Made by a program: the position numbers and the translations under genes. From assembly GCF_040183065.1 (NCBI RefSeq), contig NC_091121.1, positions 67,996,787 through 68,060,786 of the forward strand: DNA of 64,000 nt. The letters run 5' to 3'. Source of the stretch: Periplaneta americana (lineage: Eukaryota > Arthropoda > Insecta > Blattodea > Blattidae). This document shows positions 1 to 13,036 of the stretch, piece after piece (the stretch's first letter is position 1; each line of letters opens with the position of its first letter). The notes under the pieces were generated by a model that ran no database searches, was not told the origin of the DNA, and saw only the letters and a program-made list of their open reading frames with translations.

Positions 1-1717
1 TTGAAATTTTATAACATGGCATTCATGTTTGTGTTTACGTAGAGAACACAGATATCGTTGACTATTTCGTTTATATTACGTCATTCCATTTTCGACCAAT
101 GAAGCGTAATGAAATTTTGAAATCCAACCAATCGCAGTGATACTTTGCGATAATTTTTGCAGCTAGATTTATCGCTATCAATTTATCGCATGGTCCTTCT
201 TTTGTTTAGTCGTTGTCGCCAACTGTTTCCCCGTAAATTAATGATCATGAATACATTAAGATACAACTACACGGTTAAATTTTCTTTCAACTTTAAAGCA
301 ATGAATGCAAGATTGATATTTAATATTAATTAATATATTTACGCAGTGAAGACGACGTTCAAAACGGCGCACCATGTAGACACAAAATCTTCATGCATCT
401 TAATTGAATGTACCTTTTAAACTTGATTCTTTCAATATTCTTCCCAGATTGCACGCATACGCTATTGGAATATTGAACTGTGTAGATGCAGCTTTAGTTC
501 CGTTACACACTACAGCGAGAATGCGTTTGTCGAGCTATAAAAATGCTTTCGTGTAGCACTGAATGTAAGTAACGGTCGAAATAAGCCACAGCTGAAATTA
601 GTCCTGCTTTCACAGGTAACTTAACCTATAACTGTAGCCTGTATAATATGTATTTTGAGAATTAAATTAAACAAATAATAGAAAGTCAGATGTTCAAATT
701 TATGTAACATCATCGCATATCAAACCCAAAGACCTTGATACTAATAATAAGCTCTTTGATCAAACTGCCTTTCTTATGGCGTAATAAAATTCGTGTTTTA
801 ATTACGCCTACCTATACAGAGATGGCTTCACTGAGTAGCTGTGAATACATAAGCATTGGTATATAGCTGTCCCCACTGTTACTGTTAAATTAAATTATGA
901 TTTCAGCAGATAATGAAAATGTATTTATGTTATTATAATAAGAGAAAAGTGCAGTACATGTAATTAACATTGTTAAACCTGTATTTTGCTTTTCGCAATT
1001 GGCATTGCTGAATAATAACATCGAATTTCTTTATTGAAGTAATCGATATTCATCTACGAGTATTTCAACTTCACAATGTCTGAATAGGTTAAGTATTCGT
1101 TAGTATACAATTATTAACATTTTGTGATCGAATTTTAGGGATATATTATTTACATTTTTATTTTATTTACGAAATAGTCCTAATAAATGTAACTCGAGGT
1201 CTGAGATTTCCCAGATAAATCCACTCGCTTCGCTCGTCAAATGTCTCGTGACATTACTACAGATAATTTTTAAATAAATTGCAATGGAGTACAAGAGACT
1301 GAAATTAATTTTCTTGAAAAAATAAAATTGTATGTAGGCGTTAAATACAGGTTTCGTAAATAATAAACACAAGAGAAATCGATTAAAATGGACCTTATAA
1401 ATGATAAAATTATGGAGGTAATTGGCTTTTCCATACAGAATGATCCATAAAGTTAACGTCCACAACTTTAGGTACCGGTAGTGATCCCATAGGTTACTAT
1501 GATTAGATACAATTTCTATAAACATTAGACTAACTTTCAATGGTTTAGATTTATTCAATTTTCTATTTCTGAAAACCGCACTCTTAAAAATCGCGTTTCA
1601 AGCCTCGGGGCAAACCAGTAAGTCTAAAAACCTATTGTTGGAAGCATTTGTCTAGAGTAGTCTAGCTACCATAGACAACACCCCATTAAAGTGAGATGTA
1701 GGCTGAATACGTTTGAA

Positions 1718-1718
<1 letters not shown>
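1..1718. other. AT-rich unassigned stretch
   Basis: No feature could be supported here. The stretch is AT-rich. A 131-codon open frame on the minus strand (1163-1558) has no recognisable domain or splice context and is treated as chance. Confidence 0.6.

Positions 1719-1811
<93 letters not shown>
1719..1811. repeat. (AAT)n microsatellite
   Basis: About 30 near-perfect AAT units with one AAC interruption. Same motif class as the AAT/ATT tracts near 10.2, 19.0, 21.1, 60.9 and 61.3 kb. Confidence 0.98.
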
Positions 1812-2607
1812 GGTATGAAAATGAAAACTAACCGTTGAAGAGCGATGCTTTCATTGCCCTACTTTGGTATAGCCCAAAGTAACCATCTCTCCAGCTTCTA
1901 ACATTGTAAAGATGTATAATATTGTAATACATTAATATATATTTAGAATGTCGTATAAAAATATAAAAAAACAATTATTTATCTACAGGAATGTAAATAT
2001 ATCTAACACTGCATAAAGAAGAATGCCACTGACAATGTTTCATAATTCATACCACCAACAAAGTACACACAAAAAGGAGTTTCACAAGTCATATTGCGTA
2101 TTTCATAACATGTGTAATAAACACTTACCCCAATATTCTGAATGACCTCGTATACACCGAGAAAGACTGGCAATGCGAAGATTCCTGTGTGACGTGAAGC
2201 ACTGCGTTTGTGGACAAAAGTTTCGAGTCCGTGTTTCGCTGAATTTGTTGATCACCGGTGTGCAGATGGTATTGAACACATTGATATCTACAACAAGAAG
2301 AGAATTTAAAGTCACAAGGTATAAAACGGAACTAAATAATTACAATTCACATGACGCTTCCTCGACGCGACGGTTAGATTGTTAAGTTTGTGTTTTATCT
2401 TCTGATTGTTACGGCTGCATTATTGAAATTAAATTTTCTAAAATTTCTAACCGCCTAACCTTTCAATTTTAGAGTCAAGAAGCATATTTCAATCATTATT
2501 CAATCCCAGATGCCTTTGCAGCTAGACGGTTTTTTTTTCTTGCACCAAAAGTACCTAGCTACGTGAAGGATTTGGTACATTAATGTATATTCCTATGTGA
2601 ATAGGAT
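1812..2607. other. unassigned stretch
   Basis: Overlapping short open frames on both strands (2103-2385) are not recognisable. On the minus strand a good splice-donor consensus (GG|GTAAGTG) sits near 2130, but no acceptor or homology supports an exon. Confidence 0.4.
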
Positions 2608-3064
2608 CCTGTAAAATGTCTACCTCGGGACTAGGAGAGATGCTGATGCACAACTTCTAATCACTAAATTGTGCACCAATACGCTGGGTTAAATCCTAAA
2701 TCTCTCCGCAGTGTATATGAAGAGAATGCATATGTCACTGTTGATAGTGATTCGTCCGTCGGATGGAGACGTTAAATCTGGCGGCCCCCTGGTGCTATTC
2801 GACAGGAGTAGCTACGTGCCGACACCGGGTTTCCCCTTCTCCTTTTCTCACCTTCATCGTCATCCTCATCCATTCCCTACACTACACTTACATGAACATT
2901 TAACATACAGTCACCCTAGTAAACGACATAACTCTTCACAGATACAAATCATGCATAACGTGGCCCGCCGAAGTGGTGTGCAATTTGAAAAATGGGTCAC
3001 AGTCCTACCATCTATCCACAGTATGCGGAACCCGAATCGCATGAAATGGGTAGGCATTAGACAC
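2608..3064 (+). mobile_element. SINE body, 5'-truncated copy
   Basis: This stretch matches the body of the SINE at 14652-15190 over about 450 bp in the same orientation, including the blocks around CTAGGAGAGATG, CGTCCGTCGGA, CTATTCGACAGGAGTAG and GAAAAATGGGTCACAG. The tRNA-like head with its A and B boxes is missing, so it is 5'-truncated or decayed. Open frames in it (for example 2711-3088) are fortuitous. Confidence 0.85.
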
Positions 3065-3169
3065 ACACACAGGATCATTATAATATAGGAGAAAATAGGC
3101 AAATATGGACACATTGATAATATGGGCACTTTTAAGGTAATGTCTATATTACACTAATTCTTCGTGAGT

Positions 3170-3681
3170 TACGAAGCATCAAATAGTATATTGGTAAACC
3201 TGAACTAAGGTGGCGAACCGTAGTGTGAATGGTGTTGACGCTGCTGGACACGTGAACGCTACAAATACATTTATGTATGTGAGTACACTTTGGAGCATAG
3301 CAAAAACAGTGCTGTTGTTGATTTTTACATCATTTACTTAAGGAATAACAGCCACAAATGTGTGAGTAGTACCGAAAAACTTTATAGGCGGTAATGGTAG
3401 AACAATAACCATATGGTGGGAGTTCTGAAATATGTACTCGCTGGACAGTCCACCACGGTAACGTGTAACACGTATGCGGCTATCACTGTAGGACAAGTTG
3501 AAGCGGGACTGATCCGAAAACACTACATTTTACCACTCAGCACGCCTGTGACAGTTTTCACGTGCCCATTGCAGTCTGAGGCGTTGGTGGTTTCTGGATA
3601 ATGGAAGCCGACGCAACGGCATACGAGCCACTAGTCCAGCCCTCAAAAGACGACGACGAACCGTTGACGCAGACAGGTCCA
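3170..3681. repeat. unclassified repeat, left half (split by hAT element)
   Basis: A GC-richer stretch that continues at 4694 once the hAT insertion and one copy of its 8-bp duplication are removed. The two halves look like one older sequence of about 1 kb. I do not recognise its class; the open frames at 3413-3601 and 4605-5003 have no domain I know. Confidence 0.4.
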
Positions 3682-3689
3682 CACTCGTA

Positions 3690-4685
3690 CAGGGTTGCCA
3701 TACGTACGACTATAATAAATAAAAAATAATTGGGAACTTATAATGTTGGTCTATAATTAAAATAAAATGTATGGTTAATTCGTCCCTTTTAGACAAGTTT
3801 TCTTCATTTAATATGTCCTGGACTAATATGAAAGAAACATGCTTTTAAGGGGAGGGGGGAATGTTTGAAAATCGATCTGGTAACTATGCTTGCCATGCAA
3901 GTCATAATTTGTCATCTTGAGCTCTAGGCTTCACATAGACGGCGCAATTATATCAAAATAATACGAGTTTAATTTTATTAACTTCCTTCTTTGTTCGATA
4001 AAGGAAATCTTTTATCAATTAAATAGTAACGCAGTAGCATTAAGAAATCTAAACGCGCCGACATTATAGAGGTGTCGGGTTTGAGTCGACTGTAGATGAA
4101 TTAATTTGATATAATTTTCAGCCGCCGCATTTATTGATACTAAAATAGGCCTATCTGCCGCCGCGCCAGCCAAAGATCAAATTGTGCTGACTTTAAATAT
4201 AAGAAAGTAGATTCTAATCAAGCGTCATCGTGCACGCCTTACTGGGGTGACAGTGTTGATGATGAAGAAATGGGTGGTGATTTGTTTCAATGCTGAATGT
4301 CATTGTGGATGTGAACAATAATTAGTAGTATTTTCAATTGGAACTAAAATTTACTGGTAGATATATTTATTTTGCTATTCTTTATGAACTGCGTAATGAC
4401 ATGAAGGTGATGACAATGAAATGACTCCAGCGCCGAAAGTTAACCAGCATTTGCTCTTAATGGGTTGAGGGAAAACCTGGAAACAACGTCAACCAGATAA
4501 CTCGTCTCATCCGAGATTTCATCTCTGGCCCGCTCGTTTCACAGTCAGACGTGCTAACCGTTACTACACAGCAGTAGACTAGAAGTATATTACGAAGTTG
4601 AGAAATGTACGACAATTTTATGCTGAAGTACGACAGTTTTCATAAGTTAATACGACGGTTTCGATTCCTTTATCTGGCAACCCTG
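3690..4685. mobile_element. non-autonomous hAT element
   Basis: The ends are inverted copies of CAGGGTTGCCA, typical of hAT termini. The flanking 8-bp direct repeat ACACTCGT is at 3681-3688 (one extra A before the terminus) and 4686-4693, the duplication length expected for hAT. The interior has no transposase frame and contains a degraded SINE on the minus strand (4386-4576). So the order of events is host repeat, then hAT, then SINE. Confidence 0.85.
4386..4576 (-). mobile_element. degraded tRNA-derived SINE
   Basis: A diverged copy of the SINE seen intact at 41514-41772 and 48285-48542. It keeps ATGAAGGTGAT, CCAGCGCCGAAAGTTA, CAGCATTTGCTC and GGGTTGAGGGAAAACC, then a decayed tRNA-like head ending in ACCGTTACTACACAG. 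The B box is destroyed and no target duplication is visible, so it is an old insertion. Confidence 0.85.
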
Positions 4686-4693
4686 ACACTCGT

Positions 4694-5160
4694 TGCAGTA
4701 CTCCAACGTCGACTCAACACTGTGGATGAAATTGTAAGATCCGTCACGGCTTTGCGGACAAGATGGCGGTCATCCCGTGCTGTGGTCACATTGCGTGGTC
4801 CAGTACACGCTCAACTCTGTGTACGACCCTCTTCTATCGACTGGTTCCACACACGCATCACTGTCGTAGCACCATGCCCTGTACGAGCCGAAATGTCACT
4901 GTACGGCAAACCTGCTTACCGGAGACCAACCACTGTACCCCTTCGAACTCACTCACGTGCTGATATTGCGCCCTTCCACGTCGACGAGGCATACCTGCAC
5001 TAGTTTTCACGTTTCCACTTCGTTTGGAAGCTCTGCACTGAATGACCTTGCTGGTGACACAAGAGACGTCACTGTTGGGTCTATGTATGTGCCATCTCTC
5101 TGAAAATGTAATAAATTATTGATGATACACTGTTCTACACATATTCCGAGTTTCGAGTCG
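4694..5160. repeat. unclassified repeat, right half
   Basis: Continuation of 3170-3681 beyond the hAT insertion. Relatively GC-rich against its surroundings. No transposase or reverse-transcriptase motif seen. Confidence 0.35.
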
Positions 5161-6558
5161 TTCGGGCTATTCTTTCTGGATGTTACACTTTTCAAAAATA
5201 TTAGTGTATTTCCAAATAGTTTTCCTCCAACATAGTTTTTTCTTCAAATTTCTCACAAATTTACTTTTCCTGACTTACGTCCTTAAAAGAAAAACCCATT
5301 CAAATATTTTTCTTGAAAATCTGGCTCATGCACAGCCCTTCACTCTAAATTTCAATAAATCGGACTTGCGGGATTTGAATTAAAGTATGTTGCGTGAAAA
5401 GCCAACACTTTTAGTCGTTCGGCCAACGATGCATTATGTTAAATAAATATCTGTAAACTGCAACATAGAAACTTCAATGACATCTAACTCAATCTAAAGG
5501 GAAAATCTGCCTGTGATCGATTTTACAAACATATAAATATTGTTAAAATTTTATATCCTGTCTTACTTTTTCAGTTCTAATTGAAATTTCTATTTCACTG
5601 CTTTAGTCATAAAGATAAAATTAAATTGGAACATGTTTACTGTCGTTACATTGTAGGTTAGTGACTTACGTCGTAGTTTGGAGTACATAAAAATTTGTTC
5701 AATCTGTACAGGCAGATGTTGATATTTAGGCACTCGCTTTGTACATTTAAAATGTCTTTATTTACATAATTTTGTCGTATATTTCAGGCATCGCCACAGG
5801 GACATTCAGACAGGAACTATATTTTACTTTGAGAGACCCGAGGTCTAATTATTTTAATGGTATGGATATTGAACCGTCGTGCCCAAAGTAAACATAGTTA
5901 CCTGTGGAATATTCGCACAACCTTGTTTGACACACGGCAGAAAACCCCTTGTTTCAATTTCACTAGGGAACAGTTAATAATTTTATCTCCCTCAGGAGAG
6001 TATTCAAAAACACTGGCAGCCGTTTTCCTTGATTGGGCGGACTCATAGATACACATGTCGATCCCTCTAGCAAGACTGGCTTTTATGCCTTGCAAAATTT
6101 CTATGTAGATGTCCAAAATTTCCAGTCACAAATTTAATGAAGTGCTGGTCGCGATGTAATAAACTGCTAAAGCCTGCCGCCTTGCCATTGCATGAAAGCC
6201 TTGGTCCTGAGTTCGAAATCTATAATATAAGGTTAAAACATCATTTGGATATTAAAATCAGTAATTGCTAAAAGATATTAAGTCAATTCTTGACACAATT
6301 GACATTTTAATGAATTTCTTAAGTTTCTACTGGATTTAATAGAGGATGAAACAAATCAATTATACTTTCTAACATAGTATCATCATGGTGATTGATATGT
6401 AAACAGAACAGAAACCTAACTTTAAAATTATGAAGTTATAAAGCAGTTTTATTCAATTGTCACAATACAGAAAGAAATGACTTAGTGCCTTTTAACAATG
6501 GCCGATTCATTTGTAAACAAGTATAGACGTATTATGTAGAAGAAAGTAGCTGCAAGTA
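5161..6558. other. AT-rich unassigned stretch
   Basis: No coding, RNA or repeat signal that I could support. Short open frames on both strands near 5.9-6.1 kb overlap each other and have no recognisable content. Confidence 0.6.
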
Positions 6559-7614
6559 CAGGGACATCATTTTATTTTTACTAACATTTTTAATATTAAC
6601 TTGCCTATACCTCTGGATCAACGCCGTTTTTTACCCCCTTCCACGACTGGAGTTCGATGATACTGGCGTAATATACAAACAAATCACTTCACTAGGTATA
6701 GGAGGGAAGAAAAGTAGTTCATCCATTTACGTAAACTAGGAAATATTGCGCTTTTGAATTTGATCATTTTCATTAGGATTTTGTTTAATCAAATTACAGT
6801 ACAGTATTAACAATGAGTGTTTTTACTCACGAACTGAGCTGTCCATGTGGACATTAGCGTACAATATAGAGAATGAAGTTAAATTGAAAAATAATCATAA
6901 TATGGATATTTAAACACATTTTTTAAAATGGTGGCCGTTCATTTCGATACAGGCTTCAGTTCTATGTGCATATTATCGCATTATAGACTATTGTACCTAA
7001 TCCCAATTACCAGGTTCGTTCTTCGTACTAGCAACTCATGTTGAAATAATTCTGTACCTACTCTATAAAAGAGTACCTTACGTACTGTAAATTCAATCTT
7101 CACTTCTTCCCGATCCGAAAAGATAAAATTACTCAGGCGTGCTATATACTGTCCGTCCAAGTGGTTAGGTTATGTAGTAGAAAGGGAAGAAATCACGTGA
7201 CAGTTAATTACTTAACGAGGCCCTTTTATTTAAGTTATTTTAAACAGTTGTATAATATTACGTAGACGTCCAATTCCTAACAGAAATTAATGTTCTCAGA
7301 AAAGAGCTAAGACAGGCCAGCCACTAGCTGGCGAATAAAAGCTGGTGGGGGAACCGGGATACGACGTAGGAAAATGGACGACAGTACCTGTGCGAAAATG
7401 ATTCAATATTGAAAGCTCTTTCGTCACAGGAAAACGCGAACATATTTTTGGAACGTACTGTTTACTATGCCCGTAAGGCTACTATGACTGTATTATGCGG
7501 TCTAGGATCTGTGTGGAGAACGGTTGAACTTCATTAGTAGAAGGGGTGGGAGTGAAGTACATTAAAAAACTCAGGTACAATAAAAATTGAAGTAAAAATA
7601 AAATGATGTCCCTG
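6559..7614. mobile_element. TA-flanked inverted-repeat DNA element
   Basis: The left end reads CAGGGACATCATTTTATTTT and the right end is its inverted copy, about 28 bp nearly perfect. TA flanks both sides (6557-6558 and 7615-7616). A TA duplication fits the Tc1/mariner superfamily or a derived MITE. The interior of about 1 kb has no transposase frame, so I call it non-autonomous. Confidence 0.8.
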
Positions 7615-7678
7615 TACAAGATGTAAGATACAAAAAATTGGCTTCAAATATCGTGCAAAATATTCTGTTCTACTAGCA

Positions 7679-8305
7679 CAGGGGTTCCCAATCAGTGTAT
7701 CGCGCAGCTCCATGGAGTGTGTCGCGAAATTTTGGAATTAAAAAATAAATTGTTAGCCATCCAGAAAAACTCTTTACAATGCAGTTTTTATTTGCAACGA
7801 AGTCTTTGATATGGTACACTTTATTTTGAGACCGACTGCACCAATGAAACGTAAACGCCTGCAACAAAGCTCAGTTCAGTTTTTCCACCATAAGACTACG
7901 TATGGAGAAGCTCTGTGCAACCCACCAAGCGCAGACTTCACATTAATTTAAATAGGCGAGTTTCAAAAAACGATAATAAAAATCTTTTATCGGACATCCA
8001 GCATACTGTAGATAGGTTGGAATTTTTGACACAGACCTTTGTTTTTATTTTTTTTCTAACGACATTCAAGTTGCTGTTTGTTCTTTTAGAATTTTCGATT
8101 GCATGTTAACATCAACCTATCTACGACACTGGATGTCCGACACTACATAGAAGTTATTAGTGCTTTTTTTCTGGCGGAACGTGCTGGAACGGTGTTCTGG
8201 CATTTTTTATTTTTTTTTAATTTTATAAACCATCTCACGACCTCCCCCCCAAGCTTTTTACACGATCCCCCAAAGGGGTCACGACCCTCAATTTGGGAAC
8301 CACTC
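7679..8305. mobile_element. hAT-like MITE with an internal inverted repeat
   Basis: The termini CAGGGGTTCCCAA (left) and the inverted GAGTGGTTCCCAAA (right) are of hAT type, and the subterminal GTCGCGA / GTCACGACC blocks also match in inverse. No 8-bp duplication is evident, so it is old. Inside, 7991-8019 and 8113-8139 are inverted copies of a roughly 28-bp sequence (CGGACATCCAG ... GATAGGTTG) that can form a stem around a 93-bp loop, possibly a nested element. Confidence 0.7.
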
Positions 8306-8932
8306 CTTATGGTAATTGAACTTAAAAAACGGTTTCATCTGCAATATCGAGAAAAGAGAAAATGCTATTTCACAAGCCTACCTATAGACCATCCCAGGTT
8401 TCTGTGGAGTAACTTCGCTCATATGGGGACGGAGTCTATCTGTGCCGAAGCGTATTGCGGGCAGCATCAGCTCGAGTCCGCTAAGGGGTAATATGCTCGT
8501 AGTAGAAGATAGAGTAGAGTTCAGATAGAAATTATCCCCTCCTGCAAGCGATTTCTCACTTCGTTCAAGCAACACCTCCCCTCAGAGCAGTCATTGGTCC
8601 TAGCCCTCCCACATACTACTTGCGCAGAGGTCTTGTTTCGTCTTTCTACTCCACAGATTCCTGGGACGGACCATAGAGGCTTATAGGTAGAAGCCCTGCC
8701 ATTATAATTTCTTCCTATATTGACCAGTAACCGCTGCGGGGACTTTCGCCTACTTTCAAAACTTAAAAAGAGAAACGCCGGAATGAAGAAAGAGGCCTAC
8801 TCAAAGAACTTCAAGCACATGAAGTTATGTAGTATATAAAAAAAATTAAATTAAATTGGAAAATATATGTTAGAATAAGAATAGACAGAGGACGCGTTCC
8901 TAAACAAATCCTGCAATATGTACCGTAAAATA
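8306..8932. other. unassigned stretch
   Basis: No supported feature. Contains mixed-composition sequence with short open frames on both strands and no recognisable motif. Confidence 0.5.
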
Positions 8933-9059
8933 GGGTAACTATGGCAAGCGGGTGTAGCATTGGTATATGCTGGGGGAACTTTGACAACCATGTTTCTATT
9001 TCCACTGTTTCTTATTTTCTCGTATTAAAAATGGTTGTAACAACGACTTTTGATGAAAC

Positions 9060-9350
9060 AAACATAACTGGATGTCTACCAAAGGAACAATTTCCTCTTC
9101 TATTGAAGAAACTCTATTTAAACTTGCCTGGATTTCGGGAAAATGGACTTGTTCATTCAGTCCGTCAGAGATTTGAGATAAAATCCCTGATATCGAAGAA
9201 GAGGATAAATTAGAAGATCACTTGATAAGTGTGTGATGGAGATGCTGCAGGAATTGAAATGTCATGACAAGGAAAGCAGAATCTAAAGAAAAAGAGAGAA
9301 GAAAATACCAGTCGCTCCAGGTCAAAATTTGACTATAAATTAAAATGAAA
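9060..9350 (+). pseudogene. pogo-like transposase C-terminal relic
   Basis: Read across several frameshifts, this resembles the C-terminal region of pogo/Tigger DDE transposases: a stretch like SGFRxTG followed by PF, then DKIPDIEEEDKLEDHL, then a basic segment ending in a V-x-P-G-Q/K motif. Stops and frameshifts interrupt every frame, and the catalytic core is absent. The assignment rests on family pattern memory plus matching pogo-style termini and TA duplication. It could also be chance similarity in one or two of the short blocks. Confidence 0.4.
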
Positions 9351-9649
9351 AAGAAAAGGCAAGAAAAACATAGTTGTGTTTTTTCGTGTATCTGGGATAA
9401 TTATGATTGGGTTAGATGTGTACAGTTTTCGCTGAGTATGTAGAGATTGCAACGAGAGTACTACAGATCCTCACTATCAATGTCTCAATTGCTTTGATTC
9501 TGACGAAATATTTAATAATAATTATTGTGAGTTCATTTATTTTTGGAAAAGTTGTAATTGCATGTAATTTCAAAACTTTGTAATGATACCAGGTATGATT
9601 TAATGTAATTTCGTAACTTTGTGATCACTTATTTTTTAAAAAGTTGTAA

Positions 9650-9704
9650 TTCATTCATTCATTCATTCATTCATTCATTCATTCATTCATTCATTCATTC
9701 ATTT
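9650..9704. repeat. (CATT)n microsatellite, 3' tail of a non-LTR fragment
   Basis: About 13 CATT units. On the minus strand this is (AATG)n lying directly after the final codons of the reverse-transcriptase fragment at 9705-9956, as expected for a retroposon tail. Confidence 0.95.
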
Positions 9705-9956
9705 TGTGTTCTGCCCAAGGGCAGATCTCTTACTGCAAGCACAGGTTTCTCCAATCTTTTCTATTTTCTGTCTTCCTCTTTGTTTCTTCATATGATCCAT
9801 ATATCTTAATGTCGTCTATGATCTGATATGTTCTTCTACTCCGAACTCTTCTCCCGTTCATTATTCCTTCCAGTGCATCCTTCAGTAGGCAGTCTCTTCT
9901 CAGCCAGTGACCTAACCAATTCCTTTTTCTCTTTGTGATCAGTTTCAGCATCACTA
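9705..9956 (-). pseudogene. non-LTR retrotransposon ORF C-terminus (endonuclease/RT type)
   Basis: The minus strand encodes a C-terminal segment with LITKRKRNWLGHWLRRDCLL, DALEGIMNGRRVRSRRTYQ, DDIKIYGSYEETKRK and a final PLGRT-like end. This pattern is the conserved tail of a large group of insect non-LTR polyproteins (region after the RT domain, RxxxxxGH motif). A sister copy is at 60959-61265. It is 5'-truncated, with no RT catalytic YxDD box. The element lies inside the pogo-like relic, so it inserted later. The tail here is AATG, whereas in the sister copy it is AAT. Confidence 0.88.
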
Positions 9957-10194
9957 GCTGATTGTAAATGCTTAATTATAAAAAATTATTAAGTATTTTT
10001 TAAACATATTTAAGTGCCAAAGTTACCCCTACTCAACATATTATAGTTCAAATACACCTTTGAAATAAACTTGCCAAAGTTACCCGTTTATGTGGTAACA
10101 TTGGCAAGTTAAAGATTTAAAAAAATAAGTAATTGTTAAAAAAATGACAGAGAAATAATTAACGAGGAAATTAAAGCACGGTTTCAATGATTTG

Positions 10195-12077
<1,883 letters not shown>

Positions 12078-13036
12078 CAGAGTGATTCATAAAAATCTAT
12101 AAAAACTTCGTGGGTGTAATGTAGAGGTAAAACTAAAACTAAAATGTTCTATACAACTTTTCTCGCAAATTCTTACTTTCAGAGTTATGATGAAAAATGT
12201 CCTATCTTGCTAGGTATCAAAAACATGGACCAGTAAAGCCTTCGGATGTGTAATGCTCCCCTACATAGCGGCTGCGTTAGATGTTTATTATTCGTACATA
12301 CCTATTACGTACAGCTGATTTCTACCTGATAAGACTTCGTTTACTCTACGTAGGTATGTACTGATCTTAGAATTTTACAGACTCCGTTCAACTGTTTCAT
12401 AGCTATTTTGATGTCACTGCTGTAGTTATGCTACGTTCAGAATTTGAGTGGCATAAACGAGCGCCTTCAGACGACCCTAAAGATAGAAGTCTGGTGATCT
12501 GACTGGCCAAGCAACTGGTGTTGCACGATCTATCTTACCGTACACAACTGAAGCCTACTGAACTAACAACAAAATGAAAGTGTACCTAAGGGACGTGGTG
12601 ACTGTATGAACTGCAACAGTGCCGTACAACTAAACATATATACGTACAGTAAACAAAGTCCTATCAGGTCGGAATCAACTGTAGTGGGGTGTACGAATAA
12701 GAGAATCTACCGCAGTCGCTATGTATGCGAACGTGACACAGCCGAAGGATTTACTGGCCCATGTTTTTTATGCCCGGCATGATATGGCACTGTGCATCAT
12801 AACTCTGAAAGTAAGGATTTGCGGGAAAAGTTGTATAGAACACTTTAGCTTTATTTTTACCTCTACATTTTATTTAGCTCTTCGAAGGTAAAAAAGACAG
12901 TGCTCAGGTGAACAGTCTGTCCGTCCCCCTTACGTAATAAACGGCAAGTCTTGGACACGGACTGCTCCTCCAGTTCTAGTTGGATCTCTTCATTAAACAT
13001 ACCGTCCAGAGAACCCGGTATTTGTGAATCACCCTG
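12078..13036. mobile_element. foldback DNA element with long inverted arms
   Basis: The ends are CAGAGTGATTCATAAA and the inverted CAGGGTGATTCACAAA, with TA at 12076-12077 and 13037-13038. Beyond the tips, about 250-280 bp of each arm match in inverse, including ATGTAGAGGTAAAA, GTTCTATACAACTTTTC, CTTACTTTCAGAGTTATGATG and CCTTCGG. The right arm carries about 125 bp not present in the left (roughly 12875-13000). No transposase frame is seen, so it is non-autonomous and of probable Tc1/mariner type. Confidence 0.82.

Larger units (their letters stand above)
8933..10029 (+). mobile_element. pogo/Tigger-like element relic with nested non-LTR fragment
   Basis: The termini are TA|GGGTAACTATGGCAAG on the left and the inverted GTGCCAAAGTTACCCC|TA on the right, with TA at 8931-8932 and 10030-10031. 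Further inverted and direct copies of the GGTAACTTTGGCAAG motif lie just outside at 10065-10115, so a second related element or end may abut. The interior holds a decayed transposase C-terminus and a later non-LTR insertion on the minus strand. Confidence 0.6.

Noticed and set aside
2103..2315. Host exon on the minus strand ending in a good splice donor
   Set aside because: GG|GTAAGTG is present, but the reading frame has no recognisable content and no acceptor partner is clear; the opposite strand is equally open.
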